NCBI GenBank assembly: GCA_946406035.1
Contig: CAMJJG010000004.1
Span: 36,883-100,882, forward strand
DNA length: 64,000 nt
Source of the DNA: an uncultured Prevotellaceae bacterium
Lineage (GTDB): Bacteria; Bacteroidota; Bacteroidia; Bacteroidales; Muribaculaceae
Direction: 5' to 3'
Made by a program: the position numbers and the translations under genes. This document shows positions 17,576-27,900 of the stretch, in pieces (the stretch's first letter is position 1; every line of letters starts with the position of its first letter). Below the pieces are notes generated by a model. The model was given only the letters and a program-made list of their open reading frames with translations. It had not been told where the DNA came from and made no database searches.

Positions 17576-17613
17576 CGAGGAGGCGGCCACATTTGGGTTT
17601 GGCTGCCTCCTCG
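17576..17613 (-). terminator. Terminator closing the dxr-to-DPP III operon
   Basis: A 13-base stem with one G-T wobble (17576-17588 with 17601-17613, arms beginning CGAGGAGGC) encloses a 12-base loop and is followed on the minus strand by TTTTATG. It lies about 30 bases past the DPP III stop. Confidence 0.8.
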
Positions 17614-17644
17614 ATAGAATCAGTAAAGTAAACCCTTGCTGGGT

Positions 17645-19645
17645 TTAATGGGTCAGGGGAGAGTAGTCCTGACCATATCGCAGCATCTGGTCGATGTAGC
17701 CTTCGGTGTAAGAAATCTTGACATCGATAAGCTTACCATTCTTGTCATACACAGGAGTGTAGATGGGGTTGACAAAGCCTTTATATGGAGCGATGTGCAA
17801 TCCCTCATAGCGAGCCAGGACTTCCTTGTGGATGGCGGGGTCAACCTTGACACCGTAGGTCTCGACGAGTTGGCGTCCAGCCTCATAGTCGCCCTCGCTC
17901 TTGATGCGCTGCACCTCGGCCAGAAGCTCGGCAAACAGGCCACGAAGCTTCTCGTAGTCGTTGACGCGCACATAGGTTTTGCCATCGCGCTTTACATACT
18001 CGATAACGTTATCCTTCTTGCCATGCTGGTAGCACCACTCACTGATGAACTTGCGGTTGCGCATGTGGGCCTCCTCAATGTCCTTGCCCGGCTCGATGCG
18101 GGTGAGCTGGGTCATCAGGCCGTTCATGATGTACTTGTAGTACTCGGCCTTGTAGGTCTCCATGTTGGGGAAGATGCCGAGCTCCACGAGCTTGGGATCG
18201 GCGAGATAATACAAGGCAAACAGGTCGGCACGGCCTTCCTCTAGCGATGAGCCGTAGGCCTTGAGTGCGTCAGGATCAACACCGGGCAGCAGCTGTCCCG
18301 AAGCATGGCCCAGGCACTCGTGCAGGTCGGTGTGCAGGGCATCGGCAATGTCAAGATATTTCTTCATCAGTTCCACCTCGACGTTGCTGTAGGCAAACTC
18401 CTCGTTAAAGCCAGTACCGGCAGCAACCTTGTTATATGCATCGGTGATATTGTCGATAGATACCGACTTGGAGCCGTGAGCGGCACGTATCCAGTTGCTG
18501 TTGGGCAGGTTGATACCGATGGGGGTGGAGGGATAGCTGTCACCGGCCAGGATGGCAGCGTTGATGACCTTGGCGCTCACACCCTTCACGTTCTTCTTCT
18601 TGAAGCGGTTGTCAACGGGCGAGTTGCTCTCAAAGTACTGGGCGTTCTCGCTGATGAGCTTGGAGCGGCGGGATGCGGCCTGGTCCTTGAAGTTGACCAT
18701 GCCCTCCCATGAGCCGGTCATGCCCAGGGGATCGCCATAGCTCTCGATGAAGCCGTTGATAAAGTCAACCTGGCTATTGGTCTCCTCGGCCCACATGATG
18801 CTATAGTCGTCAAATGTCTTGAGCGACCCCGTCTGGTAGAACTTGATCAGCTCATTGATGTAGGCGCGCTGGCCCTCGTTCTCGGCCACGGTGGCAGCCT
18901 TCTGGAGCCAGTAGACGATTTTCTCGATGGCCTTGCTGTAGAGGCCGCCCACCTTGTAGGGTTCCTCGACAATCTTGCCGTTGCGCTTCACCACCTTGCA
19001 GTTCAGTCCCCATGAGATCGGGGTGAGGTCGGTAGTGTCCTTGAGGTTATTGTAGAAGTCCTCGACTTCCTGCTGGGTCACTCCCTCATACATGTTGCAG
19101 GCCGAGGTGAGGATCAGGTCCTGGCCGTCGGCTTGGTTGACGCGCTTGGCCATGAAGTCGGGATCAAAGATGACACGATCGAGCACTTTTTTCTCTTCGC
19201 TGCGCTTCTTGGCTCCAGGCAGTGCTGCAAACTGCTTGTCAAAGAATCCCTTAGAAAACTCGGGCTTGAACTTGTCCATCGAGTAGTGATGGTGGATGCC
19301 GTTGCCAAACCATACCTGCTTCAAGTACTTCTCGAAAGCGACAAATTCCTTGTCGGCCTTGTTACCCTTGTAATTGCGGTAGATGTCCTCAAGGGTCTCA
19401 CGCACCATCAGGTTGTACTTGCAGTTCTGGTCAAACAGGATGTCACGGCCATTAAGGGCGGCCTCGGTGAGATAATAGACCAGCTCCTTCTGTTTGAGTG
19501 ACAGGTCTTCAAAGCCGGGCACCTGGTAGCGGAGCACCTCGATGTCGGCAAAACGGTCAACGTTGTAGTTAAAGTTGCTGTTTTGTGCCATAGCGGTAGA
19601 TGCTAATGCCGTTGTAGCAATAACGGCAAGAATGGTTTTCTTCAT
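17645..19645 (-). CDS. Dipeptidyl peptidase III (M49 zinc peptidase)
   Basis: DPP III removes dipeptides from the N-terminus of oligopeptides. The M49 signature His442-Glu443-Cys-Leu-Gly-His447 and the downstream Glu-Glu-Gly-Arg-Ala-Asp (Glu469/Glu470), which supplies the third zinc ligand, are both intact. The 666-residue protein starts with a signal peptide (Met-Lys-Lys-Thr, hydrophobic core, Ala-Met-Ala at 18-20), so it acts outside the cytoplasm, unlike the cytosolic mammalian enzyme. The last segment (after about residue 620) has no motif I recognise. It is the last gene of a six-gene leftward unit, 24 bases after a lipoprotein gene. Confidence 0.92.
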   Translation of the reverse strand: MKKTILAVIATTALASTAMAQNSNFNYNVDRFADIEVLRYQVPGFEDLSLKQKELVYYLTEAALNGRDILFDQNCKYNLMVRETLEDIYRNYKGNKADKEFVAFEKYLKQVWFGNGIHHHYSMDKFKPEFSKGFFDKQFAALPGAKKRSEEKKVLDRVIFDPDFMAKRVNQADGQDLILTSACNMYEGVTQQEVEDFYNNLKDTTDLTPISWGLNCKVVKRNGKIVEEPYKVGGLYSKAIEKIVYWLQKAATVAENEGQRAYINELIKFYQTGSLKTFDDYSIMWAEETNSQVDFINGFIESYGDPLGMTGSWEGMVNFKDQAASRRSKLISENAQYFESNSPVDNRFKKKNVKGVSAKVINAAILAGDSYPSTPIGINLPNSNWIRAAHGSKSVSIDNITDAYNKVAAGTGFNEEFAYSNVEVELMKKYLDIADALHTDLHECLGHASGQLLPGVDPDALKAYGSSLEEGRADLFALYYLADPKLVELGIFPNMETYKAEYYKYIMNGLMTQLTRIEPGKDIEEAHMRNRKFISEWCYQHGKKDNVIEYVKRDGKTYVRVNDYEKLRGLFAELLAEVQRIKSEGDYEAGRQLVETYGVKVDPAIHKEVLARYEGLHIAPYKGFVNPIYTPVYDKNGKLIDVKISYTEGYIDQMLRYGQDYSPLTH

Positions 19646-19669
19646 AAATGTAATGATATTAATGGATAG

Positions 19670-20446
19670 TTAGTTGTTATTCATGACTGTTTGATCGGCT
19701 TCGTTCACAACCCTGTTCAACTTGTCGTTTCCTAACTTGAAAACGGTGTATTGATTGGGTATGACGTGGAAATTGTCATCGGTCTGGTAGGCATAGAACA
19801 GTTTGTTCTTCTCATCCCACTTGAAGAGGTCGCCCACCTTGATATTGCCTTCATACTCGTTGTTGCCTGCAACTTCAGTCCCGTCAAAGAAGAAGGGCTG
19901 TCTGAACAGTATCAACTTCTGAATTGTTAATGCTGACACAAACGAGCGTTTGCGGCCATCGGCGTTCAAGTAGGACTGAACAACGAGATAAAGGTGTTGT
20001 TTATCCATATTGACGTCCATAATGGTGTCAATGCTATGGGCCATCTCTTTATTTTTGGCAGCATCCTTCTTATGACTGTTCAACATATTATTCAATGGTC
20101 CACTATAACCGAGGAAAGACTCTCCATCCAGCCACTGTACCACGTTGGCATATACGGGCGCTGTCTGGTCACCATTGGTGATCCAGCTGTAGGTGCGCAG
20201 TTTGCCATCAGCACTGGTCAGGACATTCATCCCTAATTTCTCGCGCATGAGGTTGAAATCATAGGTCATCGTGGACTTATCTTTTTTTAACCATTCACAG
20301 AAGTCAGTAAACCCCTGTGCCGAGACCTCAAAGTCATCGCTAGACATGGCATCGAGATACTTTTTCTCGTTACTCTCCAGCTTTGAGCATGAGCTCAATA
20401 CCATGACCATGCTGGCCATGAGAAGTAAAAATTTACCGGTGTTCAT
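19670..20446 (-). CDS. Uncharacterised lipoprotein (258 aa)
   Basis: I place the start at 20446, not at the upstream in-frame Met (20554). This Met begins a clear lipoprotein signal (Met-Asn-Thr-Gly-Lys-Phe, hydrophobic core, lipobox Leu-Ser-Ser-Cys). The longer version would overlap the upstream lipoprotein gene by about 100 bases and begin with an unlikely Ser/Pro-rich stretch. The mature part is polar, with no motif I know. The gene lies between another lipoprotein (7-base gap) and DPP III (24-base gap), probably in one operon. The product is likely anchored in the outer or inner membrane facing the periplasm. Confidence 0.75.
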   Translation of the reverse strand: MNTGKFLLLMASMVMVLSSCSKLESNEKKYLDAMSSDDFEVSAQGFTDFCEWLKKDKSTMTYDFNLMREKLGMNVLTSADGKLRTYSWITNGDQTAPVYANVVQWLDGESFLGYSGPLNNMLNSHKKDAAKNKEMAHSIDTIMDVNMDKQHLYLVVQSYLNADGRKRSFVSALTIQKLILFRQPFFFDGTEVAGNNEYEGNIKVGDLFKWDEKNKLFYAYQTDDNFHVIPNQYTVFKLGNDKLNRVVNEADQTVMNNN

Positions 20447-20453
20447 CGTCTTT

Positions 20454-20891
20454 TTACTTGCCGTTGGAGCCATGATAGATGATGCTCTTACTGTCCATGA
20501 TGGTGATTTCCTCACTACCGGGGGTGGACTTGATGATGTAGTTCTTTCCCTCATCGTCCTTCATGAGGTAATTCTCGCCCTGCTTGACGCATTTCTTGGT
20601 CTCGACCACCTTATCGTTCATGGTGAGACGAAAGGTTCCGTCGGCAAGGTTTTCCAGTTTTATCTGGTAATCTTTGGTGCTGAAGTCGGCTACCGTGTGA
20701 TCTTTTCCGTCCTTGGTCGGAGCGGCCTTTTCAACGCTCATGGTTGGAGCCTGTTTCTGGGTCTGATCTACCTGTTCGGTTGTTGCGGCATTGCTCGACT
20801 CGTCGCTGCCCTTGGCAGGCTTTTCATTACATGCTGTCATGGCCATCATGGCCACAGCGGCTAAAAGGATTGAAAATTTCTTCATTGTCAT
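20454..20891 (-). CDS. Small uncharacterised lipoprotein (about 143-145 aa)
   Basis: The signal peptide starts Met-Lys-Lys-Phe-Ser-Ile-Leu and ends in the lipobox Met-Thr-Ala-Cys. A Ser/Thr/Glu-rich linker follows (about 25-50), then a beta-rich domain with Asp-Tyr-Gln-Ile-Lys-Leu-Glu-Asn-Leu and a C-terminal Ile-Ile-Tyr-His-Gly-Ser. The start could be 20891 or 20885, and the latter is the better signal peptide start. It follows rlmI by 27 bases and precedes a second lipoprotein by 7 bases. The function is unknown. No relationship between the two lipoproteins is obvious from sequence. Confidence 0.75.
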   Translation of the reverse strand: MTMKKFSILLAAVAMMAMTACNEKPAKGSDESSNAATTEQVDQTQKQAPTMSVEKAAPTKDGKDHTVADFSTKDYQIKLENLADGTFRLTMNDKVVETKKCVKQGENYLMKDDEGKNYIIKSTPGSEEITIMDSKSIIYHGSNGK

Positions 20892-20918
20892 TGATTATTT
20901 TGGTTGTTTTGTAAATGA

Positions 20919-22100
20919 TTATTCAACATACAGTACCAATCCCTTGAGGTACTCGCCCTCGGGGTGGTAGATATTGATGGGATGATCGGCAGGCTGCGTT
21001 AGTTGATGCAGAATGCGCACCTTGCGACGTGTTTGTGCCGCGGCGCTGAAAACAGCCAGGCGGAACTGCTCTTTGTTGACTGCTTGGGAGCATGAAAAGG
21101 TGAATAGGATGCTGCCTGGAGCGATTTTCTCAAGCGCTTTGGCATTCAAGCGGCGATATCCAACCAGGGCATTGCGCAGGGCGCTCTTGTGCTTGGCAAA
21201 AGCGGGTGGGTCGAGAATAATGAGGTCATAGGCGTCCTTGTCCATGTTGTCGAGGAACTTGAAAGCGTCTTCGGCAAAGGATTGATGGCGATTGTCACTG
21301 GTAGCGTAATTCAGTGACACATTATCATCGGTGAGCCGCACAGCTTTGGCCGAACTGTCGACCGAGTGAACCAGTTGGGCTCCACCTCGCAGGGCATACA
21401 CTGAGAATCCACCCGTGTAACAGAACATGTTTAGCACTCTACGACCGTGACTATAGTGTTCAAGCAGACTGCGGTTCTCGCGTTGATCCACAAAGAAGCC
21501 TGTCTTCTGCCCCTTGAGCCAATCAACATGGAATCGTAGTCCATTTTCCAGAGCCTCGTCGGTTTCCATACCACCCACGATATAATCGTTCACTGGGTCG
21601 AGATGGGCTTTATAGGGCAAGGTTGTCTCGCTCTTGTAATAGACATTGTGTATGCCGGGCAATCGGGTCAATGCATGGGCAATGATGTTGCGGGCAAAAT
21701 GCATTCCGGGTGAATGGGCCTGCATCACGGCCGTGGGACCATAGATGTCCACCACCAGTCCGGGCAGGAAGTCGCCCTCGCCGTGCACCAGGCGGAATGC
21801 GTTATTGTCCTCGCGTTGCAGCCCTAGAGCCAGTCGCATCTGGTAGGCGTCATTAAGGCGCTGGCTGTAGAAAGCCTCGTCAATGGCTGTGTCGTCAAAG
21901 GTGAGCATCCTCACAGCAATGCTGCCTATCTGGCTGTGCCCGTTGCCGATGAGCGTTCCGTCATGGGAATAGACGGTCACGAGGTCTCCTTCCTCGATGC
22001 TGTCATCGGCGGAGGCAATGGCCCCCGAGAATACCCAGGGGTGCATGCGCTGCAAGGATTCCTCCTTGCCACGCTTGAGAGTTACGGTTTTATAGGTCAT
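20919..22100 (-). CDS. rlmI: RlmI-like 23S rRNA m5C methyltransferase
   Basis: The product is 393 residues with a PUA RNA-binding domain (about 1-75, with Val-Thr-Leu-Lys-Arg-Gly-Lys-Glu and His-Pro-Trp-Val-Phe-Ser-Gly-Ala). The class I SAM-dependent methyltransferase fold follows, with Asn-Met-Phe-Cys-Tyr-Thr-Gly-Gly-Phe-Ser at motif I and Ile-Leu-Asp-Pro-Pro-Ala-Phe at motif IV. This order matches RlmI/YccW, which methylates C1962 of 23S rRNA in E. coli. The substrate base in this organism is inferred from the family. The gene overlaps the 3' end of rseP by 4 bases (22097-22100), giving translational coupling, and is followed by lipoprotein genes. Confidence 0.88.
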   Translation of the reverse strand: MTYKTVTLKRGKEESLQRMHPWVFSGAIASADDSIEEGDLVTVYSHDGTLIGNGHSQIGSIAVRMLTFDDTAIDEAFYSQRLNDAYQMRLALGLQREDNNAFRLVHGEGDFLPGLVVDIYGPTAVMQAHSPGMHFARNIIAHALTRLPGIHNVYYKSETTLPYKAHLDPVNDYIVGGMETDEALENGLRFHVDWLKGQKTGFFVDQRENRSLLEHYSHGRRVLNMFCYTGGFSVYALRGGAQLVHSVDSSAKAVRLTDDNVSLNYATSDNRHQSFAEDAFKFLDNMDKDAYDLIILDPPAFAKHKSALRNALVGYRRLNAKALEKIAPGSILFTFSCSQAVNKEQFRLAVFSAAAQTRRKVRILHQLTQPADHPINIYHPEGEYLKGLVLYVE

Positions 22101-23536
22101 TTGATTAAGAATCTGAAAATGTCGTTTCCTAGTGCATAAACCATCAGGGCGATGATCAGTCCCATTCCTATCATTTGTGCCACCTCCATGAATTTGAGGC
22201 TAGGTTTGCGACGTGTGATCATCTCATAGATCAAGAATAGAACATGGCCTCCGTCAAGAGCAGGAATCGGCAACAGGTTCATCACGGCAAGAATGATAGA
22301 GATAAATGCAGTGATATTCCAGAAACCCACCCAATTCCATGTCGAGGGGAAGATACTGCCAATGGTTCCAAAACTGCCAATGCTCTTAGCCCCCTCGGGA
22401 GTGAAGATGATCTTGAGCTGCTTAACGTAATCCACAGTCTGTTTCCAGCCCAGTTCAATGCCGCGAGGTATCGATTGCAGGAGATTGTACTGGACCGTGG
22501 TGGTATGATAGACTTTGGTCATGTCGGCAAGCATGATGCCCAGTTTGCCATCACTATCCACTTGCACATTGCTGGCTGTCATGGTTTTCCCATCTCGCAG
22601 GTACTTGAGGGTGATCGTCGCCCCCTTGTATTTGGACAGCTCGGTAGTGAACTCGGTAAATGTAGGGGTGGGGACGCCGTTCACGGCAAGCATGCGGTCG
22701 CCTTCCTTTAAGCCGGCTTTTTCACCACCTTGATGCAGCATCGTCTCGGCGATAACAACAGGCATGCGGGGCGTCATGAATGGTTTGCCGTCCTTCGCCT
22801 CGCTTTCCAGTTGACCGATAAAGCCCTTGGGGATGTTGATGGCAACGGTGTCCTTGTGATTGCGCAACACGGTCACCTGCTTGGCCATGAAGATGGCGTT
22901 AAAGTCGGCGGCGTCGGTCAGGTTGGCAAGCTGCTGACCATCGGCTGTCAGGGGGATGTCGCCGTCAACAAAACCGGCATCGTGAGCCGCCTCGCTATAG
23001 GTCATTCCCTCGGTAATGTCGGCAAATCTGATGATTTGTTCGCCCTGGGTATAAACGATACCGGCATAGATAACCATGGCAAGCAGCAGGTTGAAAAGCA
23101 CACCGCCCAGCATGATGAGCAGTCGTTTCCATGCCGACTTGCTGCGGAACTCATAGGGCTTGGCGGGCTGTTTCATGGCCTCGGTATTCATCGACTCGTC
23201 GATCATACCCGAAATGGCGCAGTAGCCACCCAGGGGAATCCAGCCGATGCCATATTCGGTGGCTCGCCATGAATTCTTGTTCTCGTTGGGGTCGTTGTCG
23301 GTGGCAACGGCCATTTCCTCGCCATGTGAGAACCACTTGAGGTACTTGCCGGGCTTCCACTTTACCAGCGAAAACTTATAATTGAAAAATATGAAGAATT
23401 TCTCCACCCACACGCCAAACAACCGTGCAAATGAGTAGTGGCCAAACTCGTGGATAGTTACAAGGATGCTTAATGCCAGCACCAGTTCAAGCGTTCTTAC
23501 CCAAAAAGATGATGATGTTAAAAATGATAAATCCAT
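22097..23536 (-). CDS. rseP: RseP-family site-2 protease
   Basis: This intramembrane zinc metalloprotease in the regulated intramembrane proteolysis family has the zinc motif His29-Glu30-Phe-Gly-His33 in the first transmembrane segment. At least one PDZ domain lies at mid-length (about 260-330, with Gly-Asp-Arg-Met-Leu-Ala-Val-Asn-Gly). The C-terminal Leu-Pro-Ile-Pro-Ala-Leu-Asp-Gly-Gly-His motif supplies the third zinc ligand (Asp). At 479 residues it is slightly longer than E. coli RseP (450). In model bacteria it cleaves anti-sigma factors and remnant signal peptides, and its client here is unknown. It sits between dxr (21-base gap) and rlmI, the common dxr-rseP pairing. Confidence 0.95.
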   Translation of the reverse strand: MDLSFLTSSSFWVRTLELVLALSILVTIHEFGHYSFARLFGVWVEKFFIFFNYKFSLVKWKPGKYLKWFSHGEEMAVATDNDPNENKNSWRATEYGIGWIPLGGYCAISGMIDESMNTEAMKQPAKPYEFRSKSAWKRLLIMLGGVLFNLLLAMVIYAGIVYTQGEQIIRFADITEGMTYSEAAHDAGFVDGDIPLTADGQQLANLTDAADFNAIFMAKQVTVLRNHKDTVAINIPKGFIGQLESEAKDGKPFMTPRMPVVIAETMLHQGGEKAGLKEGDRMLAVNGVPTPTFTEFTTELSKYKGATITLKYLRDGKTMTASNVQVDSDGKLGIMLADMTKVYHTTTVQYNLLQSIPRGIELGWKQTVDYVKQLKIIFTPEGAKSIGSFGTIGSIFPSTWNWVGFWNITAFISIILAVMNLLPIPALDGGHVLFLIYEMITRRKPSLKFMEVAQMIGMGLIIALMVYALGNDIFRFLIK

Positions 23537-23557
23537 TTAATGTTGATTTCTTTAAAT

Positions 23558-24733
23558 TTAGATGGTCACTTGTTGAACGAGGCGTGCTGCATAGTCGCGA
23601 GCCTCGGCGTTGCTAGCCACATAGTCTGCATAGTTAGGGTGCTCGACTAGGGGCATGTCGGCCATCGTTTTTTCTATGATGTTATAAATATCGGTAAATC
23701 TGATTCTGTTTTGCAGGAATGCGGCCACGGCAATCTCGTTGGCGGCATTCATGACACAAGGGGCCGTGCCACCCCTGCGGGCCGCCTCATAGGCCGTGCC
23801 TAGCAGCGGGAACTTGTCCAGGTCGGGACGCTCCATCGTCAGCATGGCCATGTCGTCGATGGTCATCTTGCGGCAGTCACTAGCCAAGCGACCCTCAGGC
23901 AGGCCCAGTGCATAGCGGATGGGCAAGTGCATGTCGGGTAAACCTAGTTGGGCCTTGATGGAACCATCCTTGAAGGCCACCATCGAGTGGATAATACTTT
24001 GGGGATGTACCACAATCTCGATATCTCTAGGCTCGATGCCAAACAGCCATCGCGCCTCGATCATCTCAAAGCCCTTGTTCATCATCGTTGCACTATCGAT
24101 GGTGATTTTGGCACCCATCGCCCAGTTTGGGTGTTTCAAGGCATCGGCTGCTGTGACAGTTGATAACTGCTCTTTGGGCATGGTGCGGAACGGGCCTCCC
24201 GATGCCGTGAGCCACAACTTGTCGATGTCTTCATGCCGCTCACCCATCAAGCACTGGTAGAAGGCGCCATGCTCGCTATCAACAGGATAGAGCACGGTCT
24301 CGCTCCCCTCGAGCAAGCGGTTGATGAGTTCTCCGGCCACCACTAGTGTCTCCTTATTGGCCAGGGCGATGCGCTTACCAGCCTGGACCGCGGTGATTGT
24401 CGATTCCAGGCCGCTGTAGCCCACCATGGCGGTAACGACGGTATCGACCTCGGGGGCGGTCACTGCGTCGGCAATGGCACTGGTGCCGGTGGCAACCACA
24501 ATATCGGTGTCGGCGAGGGCGTCCTGAACATATTCATAGTAGCTCTCGTCGGCAATGATGACCATGTGGGGGCGATACTGGCGCGCTTGCTGAATCAGCA
24601 GGTCGGCACTGCTGCGGGCCACAAGCAGCCAGGCTCGGAATCGATCGGGATATTCGGCAATAATGTCGAGCGTCTGCCGTCCGATGGACCCTGTGCTGCC
24701 CAGCACTGCTATATTCCGTTTATCTTGTGTCAT
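23558..24733 (-). CDS. dxr: 1-deoxy-D-xylulose 5-phosphate reductoisomerase
   Basis: This is the second enzyme of the MEP isoprenoid pathway, converting DXP to 2-C-methyl-D-erythritol 4-phosphate with NADPH. The N-terminal dinucleotide motif Val-Leu-Gly-Ser-Thr-Gly-Ser-Ile-Gly (about 9-18) is clear. Other family landmarks are Ala-Leu-Ala-Asn-Lys-Glu-Thr-Leu-Val, Pro-Val-Asp-Ser-Glu-His, Thr-Ala-Ser-Gly-Gly-Pro-Phe-Arg, and Asp-Ser-Ala-Thr-Met-Met-Asn-Lys-Gly-Phe-Glu. The length of 391 is standard. It is the first gene of the probable operon ending at DPP III, with a -7 box 30 bases upstream. Confidence 0.98.
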   Translation of the reverse strand: MTQDKRNIAVLGSTGSIGRQTLDIIAEYPDRFRAWLLVARSSADLLIQQARQYRPHMVIIADESYYEYVQDALADTDIVVATGTSAIADAVTAPEVDTVVTAMVGYSGLESTITAVQAGKRIALANKETLVVAGELINRLLEGSETVLYPVDSEHGAFYQCLMGERHEDIDKLWLTASGGPFRTMPKEQLSTVTAADALKHPNWAMGAKITIDSATMMNKGFEMIEARWLFGIEPRDIEIVVHPQSIIHSMVAFKDGSIKAQLGLPDMHLPIRYALGLPEGRLASDCRKMTIDDMAMLTMERPDLDKFPLLGTAYEAARRGGTAPCVMNAANEIAVAAFLQNRIRFTDIYNIIEKTMADMPLVEHPNYADYVASNAEARDYAARLVQQVTI

Positions 24734-24762
24734 TATCTACTCTCTAAGATGATATTAACCTG

Positions 24763-24770
24763 CAAAAGTA
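24763..24770 (-). promoter_or_regulatory. -7 box (TACTTTTG) for the dxr operon
   Basis: On the minus strand this reads TACTTTTG followed by C, a perfect TAnnTTTG match about 30 bases upstream of the dxr start. It is the only clear box before the chain dxr-rseP-rlmI-lipoproteins-DPP III, whose gaps are all under 30 bases. Confidence 0.6.
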
Positions 24771-24823
24771 AGCAAATTCCTATAAATAACAACACTTTTC
24801 AGTGACATTAACATACAAAAGCA

Positions 24824-24861
24824 TTCAATGCGTGCCGGTGATGTGTCCGGCACGCATTGAA
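24824..24861 (-). terminator. Terminator after the tricorn-like protease gene
   Basis: A perfect 15-base stem (24824-24838 with 24847-24861; arms begin TTCAATGCG and CCGGCACGC) has an 8-base loop. It lies 40 bases past the stop of the leftward protease gene. On the minus strand a short TTTTG follows a few bases later. Confidence 0.8.
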
Positions 24862-24901
24862 GTGGATATTTGCTACTCATTGGAGTAACTGAGCGGTCAT
24901 G

Positions 24902-27900
24902 TCAATTCACACCCAAATCCTTGAGTGTGCGGGGCGCAGGTGTCTTGGGCATGGGCTTGCGATCCTTGAGTTGCTCGAGGATCACCTCGATAGCTTTGTC
25001 AAGTTGCTGGTCGATGCCATTGAACTCCTTGACGGGATCATTGTCGATGAGAATATCAGGATCAACGCCGTGATTCTCAACAATCCAGTTACCGCGAGTG
25101 TCATAATTGGTAAAGAACGGTACTCGGATGTCGGTGCCGTCCATATAGGGTAATGAACCACTGATGCCTACAATGCCGCCCCACGAGCGGGTGCCGATGA
25201 CGGGACCGATCTTGTTCTCCTTGAAACTCCAGGGGAATAAGTCGCCGTCGCTGGCCGAGTATTTGTTGACCAGCAGGACCTTGGGACCAACGAGCGTGCG
25301 CTCGGGTGTGGTGCCATTGTAATTGCTGCCGCGGAACATCGTCAAGCGGTAGGGTTGGCGCAGCAGGCGCTCGATGACCATGGGTGATATGTTACCACCG
25401 CCATTGCCGCGGTCATCAATGATGAGAGCCTCTTTGTCGGTCTGGGCAAAGAAGTAGCGCGAGAATTCACGCAGTCCTTCGGGACCCATGTCGGGGATAT
25501 AGATGTAGCCCACACGGCCACCGGTCTTCTCGCTCACGTAGTCGATATTGTGCTGCACCCACTCGTAGTGATACAGTGGGTACTCATTCTGAATGGGCTT
25601 GACAACGACCTTGCGTCCGTCGGCCAGGGTCAGTTCGGTCATCACGTCGGCCTTGTCGCGCAGCAGGGTATAAATGTTGCCCACACCTTGAGCATTAACA
25701 CCGTCAACCGCTGTGATGATGTCGCCTTCCTTCACGTTCATGCCGGGCTCCAACAGCGGGGAACGCAGTTCCTCGCGATCGGGCGCACCGCGCAGGATTT
25801 TCTTGATCTTGTATCCATTAGCCACAGGTTCCAACTCAGCACCGAGCATGCCGATGTGATGCTCGTCGGCCTTGATGTGGTCACCTCCATCAACATAGGC
25901 GTGTCCCACGGCCAGCTCGCCAATCATGCCGCCGATGACATAGGTCAAGTCCAAACGGTTCTTGACGTAGGGCAGGAAAACGGCATATTTGTCATGCATG
26001 GCCTGCCAGTCAACACCGTGCATGTTCTCGAGATAGAATCCGTCGCGATAGGCACGCCAGGCCTCATTGAAAATCTGCTTCCACTCCTGGTCATAGTTTA
26101 CAGTCGCGATCATGTCGTCAAGCTTCACCTCGTCATTGAGGTCTGTCTTGCGCGGTGATAGTGGAGCGACATAAATCTTGTCCCCCTTAATAAAGGCAGC
26201 CGTCTTCATGTCGGCCGAGGGTGTCATGAATGCCCTGTCGGCAACAAGCTCATCCTTCTGCTCAGAGAAGTCAAACACGCGCACACTGCCGCGTCCGCTG
26301 TACCACAAGTGGTTGCCGTCACACACGAAGTTGCCATAACTGCCGGTGCCAATGGGAACCTTCACGATGCGATTGGCGATGCCGTCAATGTCGATGCGAG
26401 TGGCGTTGGCGTCGTTCAGGGCCTTGTTTTTACCCTTTTTGCCTTTAGACGCTTCGGCAGGTGCCTCTTTCTTCTCTCCGCCAGCCAGCACTTTGTCATC
26501 CTTGGGCAGGAAGGGTGAAGGGGTGTCCTTGGCGAGCATTACAAGATAGATGCCTTCCATCTCGCGGTAGGCAAAGTTCCACTCGATGCTACTATAGATG
26601 GGATTGAAGTCGCGAGCCGACGCAAAGATCAGGTACTTGCCATCGCTGCTGAATTGAGGCGAGTTGCTCTCATACCAGCGATCGGTAACAGGATACTCCT
26701 TGCCCTCGGCAATGTTATAAAGGTAAACCACATTGAATTCGTTGGCTCCGCTACGGTAATAAGTCAGCCATTTGCCGTCGGGCGAGAATGATGGGGTAGG
26801 GATCTCGCCCATTTCGTCTTGCATCAGCGTTTTCTTAACGAGCGTCTTGACATTGAGTAGAATCATGCGGTTCTTGCGATCAGTATACACAATCTGGCTG
26901 CCGTCAGGACTCCACTGGAAGTCGCGGATGTAGGTGTCATTGTCCTTGGTGAGTTGGACGGCCTTGTCGCTGTCGACGGGGCGCATCCACAATTCGGTTT
27001 CGCCTGTCTGGTCACTGATGTAGGCAATATTCTTGCCATCGGGGCTCCATGCGGCATTGCGCTCATGCACGCCAGGGGTGTGGGTGATGTTGCGGGTCAC
27101 GCCGTGCTTGGCAGGCACATCAAATACTTCGCCACGGGCACTGATAGCCATGCGGCTGCCATCAGGAGCCAGGCTACCGCCAGTGAGGTTGTCCTTCACC
27201 TTGCGCTGCTCCTCACGAGCAAAGTTATTCTCGCTATTGAGGTGAACGGTGATTTTCTGGCTCTGCTTGCTCACGGGATCGAGCACATAGAGATAACCGC
27301 CGTTCTCAAACACGATTTTGCCGCCGCCACAGCTGGCGAACTTCACGTCATAGTCGCTAAAGTTGGTCACCTTTTTGGTCGATCCTGTCGTGGTGTTATA
27401 GACAAAGATGTTCATGCGGTTGTCGCGGTCGCTCATGAAGTAAATCTCGTCACCTATCCACATCGGGTCAATGTCCTGGGCTATGTTGTTGGTAATGTTG
27501 GTCACCGTCTGGGCCTTGGTGTCATAAATCCAGATGTCGTCAGCCATACCGCCCTTGTAATACTTCCATGTGCGGAATTCACGAAAGACGCGGTTATAGG
27601 CCAGCTTGGTGCCGTCACCATTGTAGCTGCAGAAACCACCCTCGGGCAAGGGCAACTGTTGAGACATGCTGCCGTCGATGGGAGCGCACCACAACTTGCC
27701 GTCAAAGCTGTCGCTGATGCGGTTGCGGTAAATCACTCCACGACCATCGGGCGTCCAAGTCATGGCGATGTTGTTGGGACCCATTCGGTCTCCCCAATCA
27801 TCACGGGGATTGCTGGCGGTGAACGTGATGCGGCGGGGCTCACCACCCATCGATGGCATTACATAGATCTCGGTGTTGCCGTCGTATTGTCCAGTAAAGG

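Noticed and set aside
20447..20554. N-terminal extension of the 19670 lipoprotein to 20554
   Set aside because: It would overlap the upstream lipoprotein gene and start with a Ser/Pro-rich stretch, while the internal Met begins a proper lipoprotein signal.
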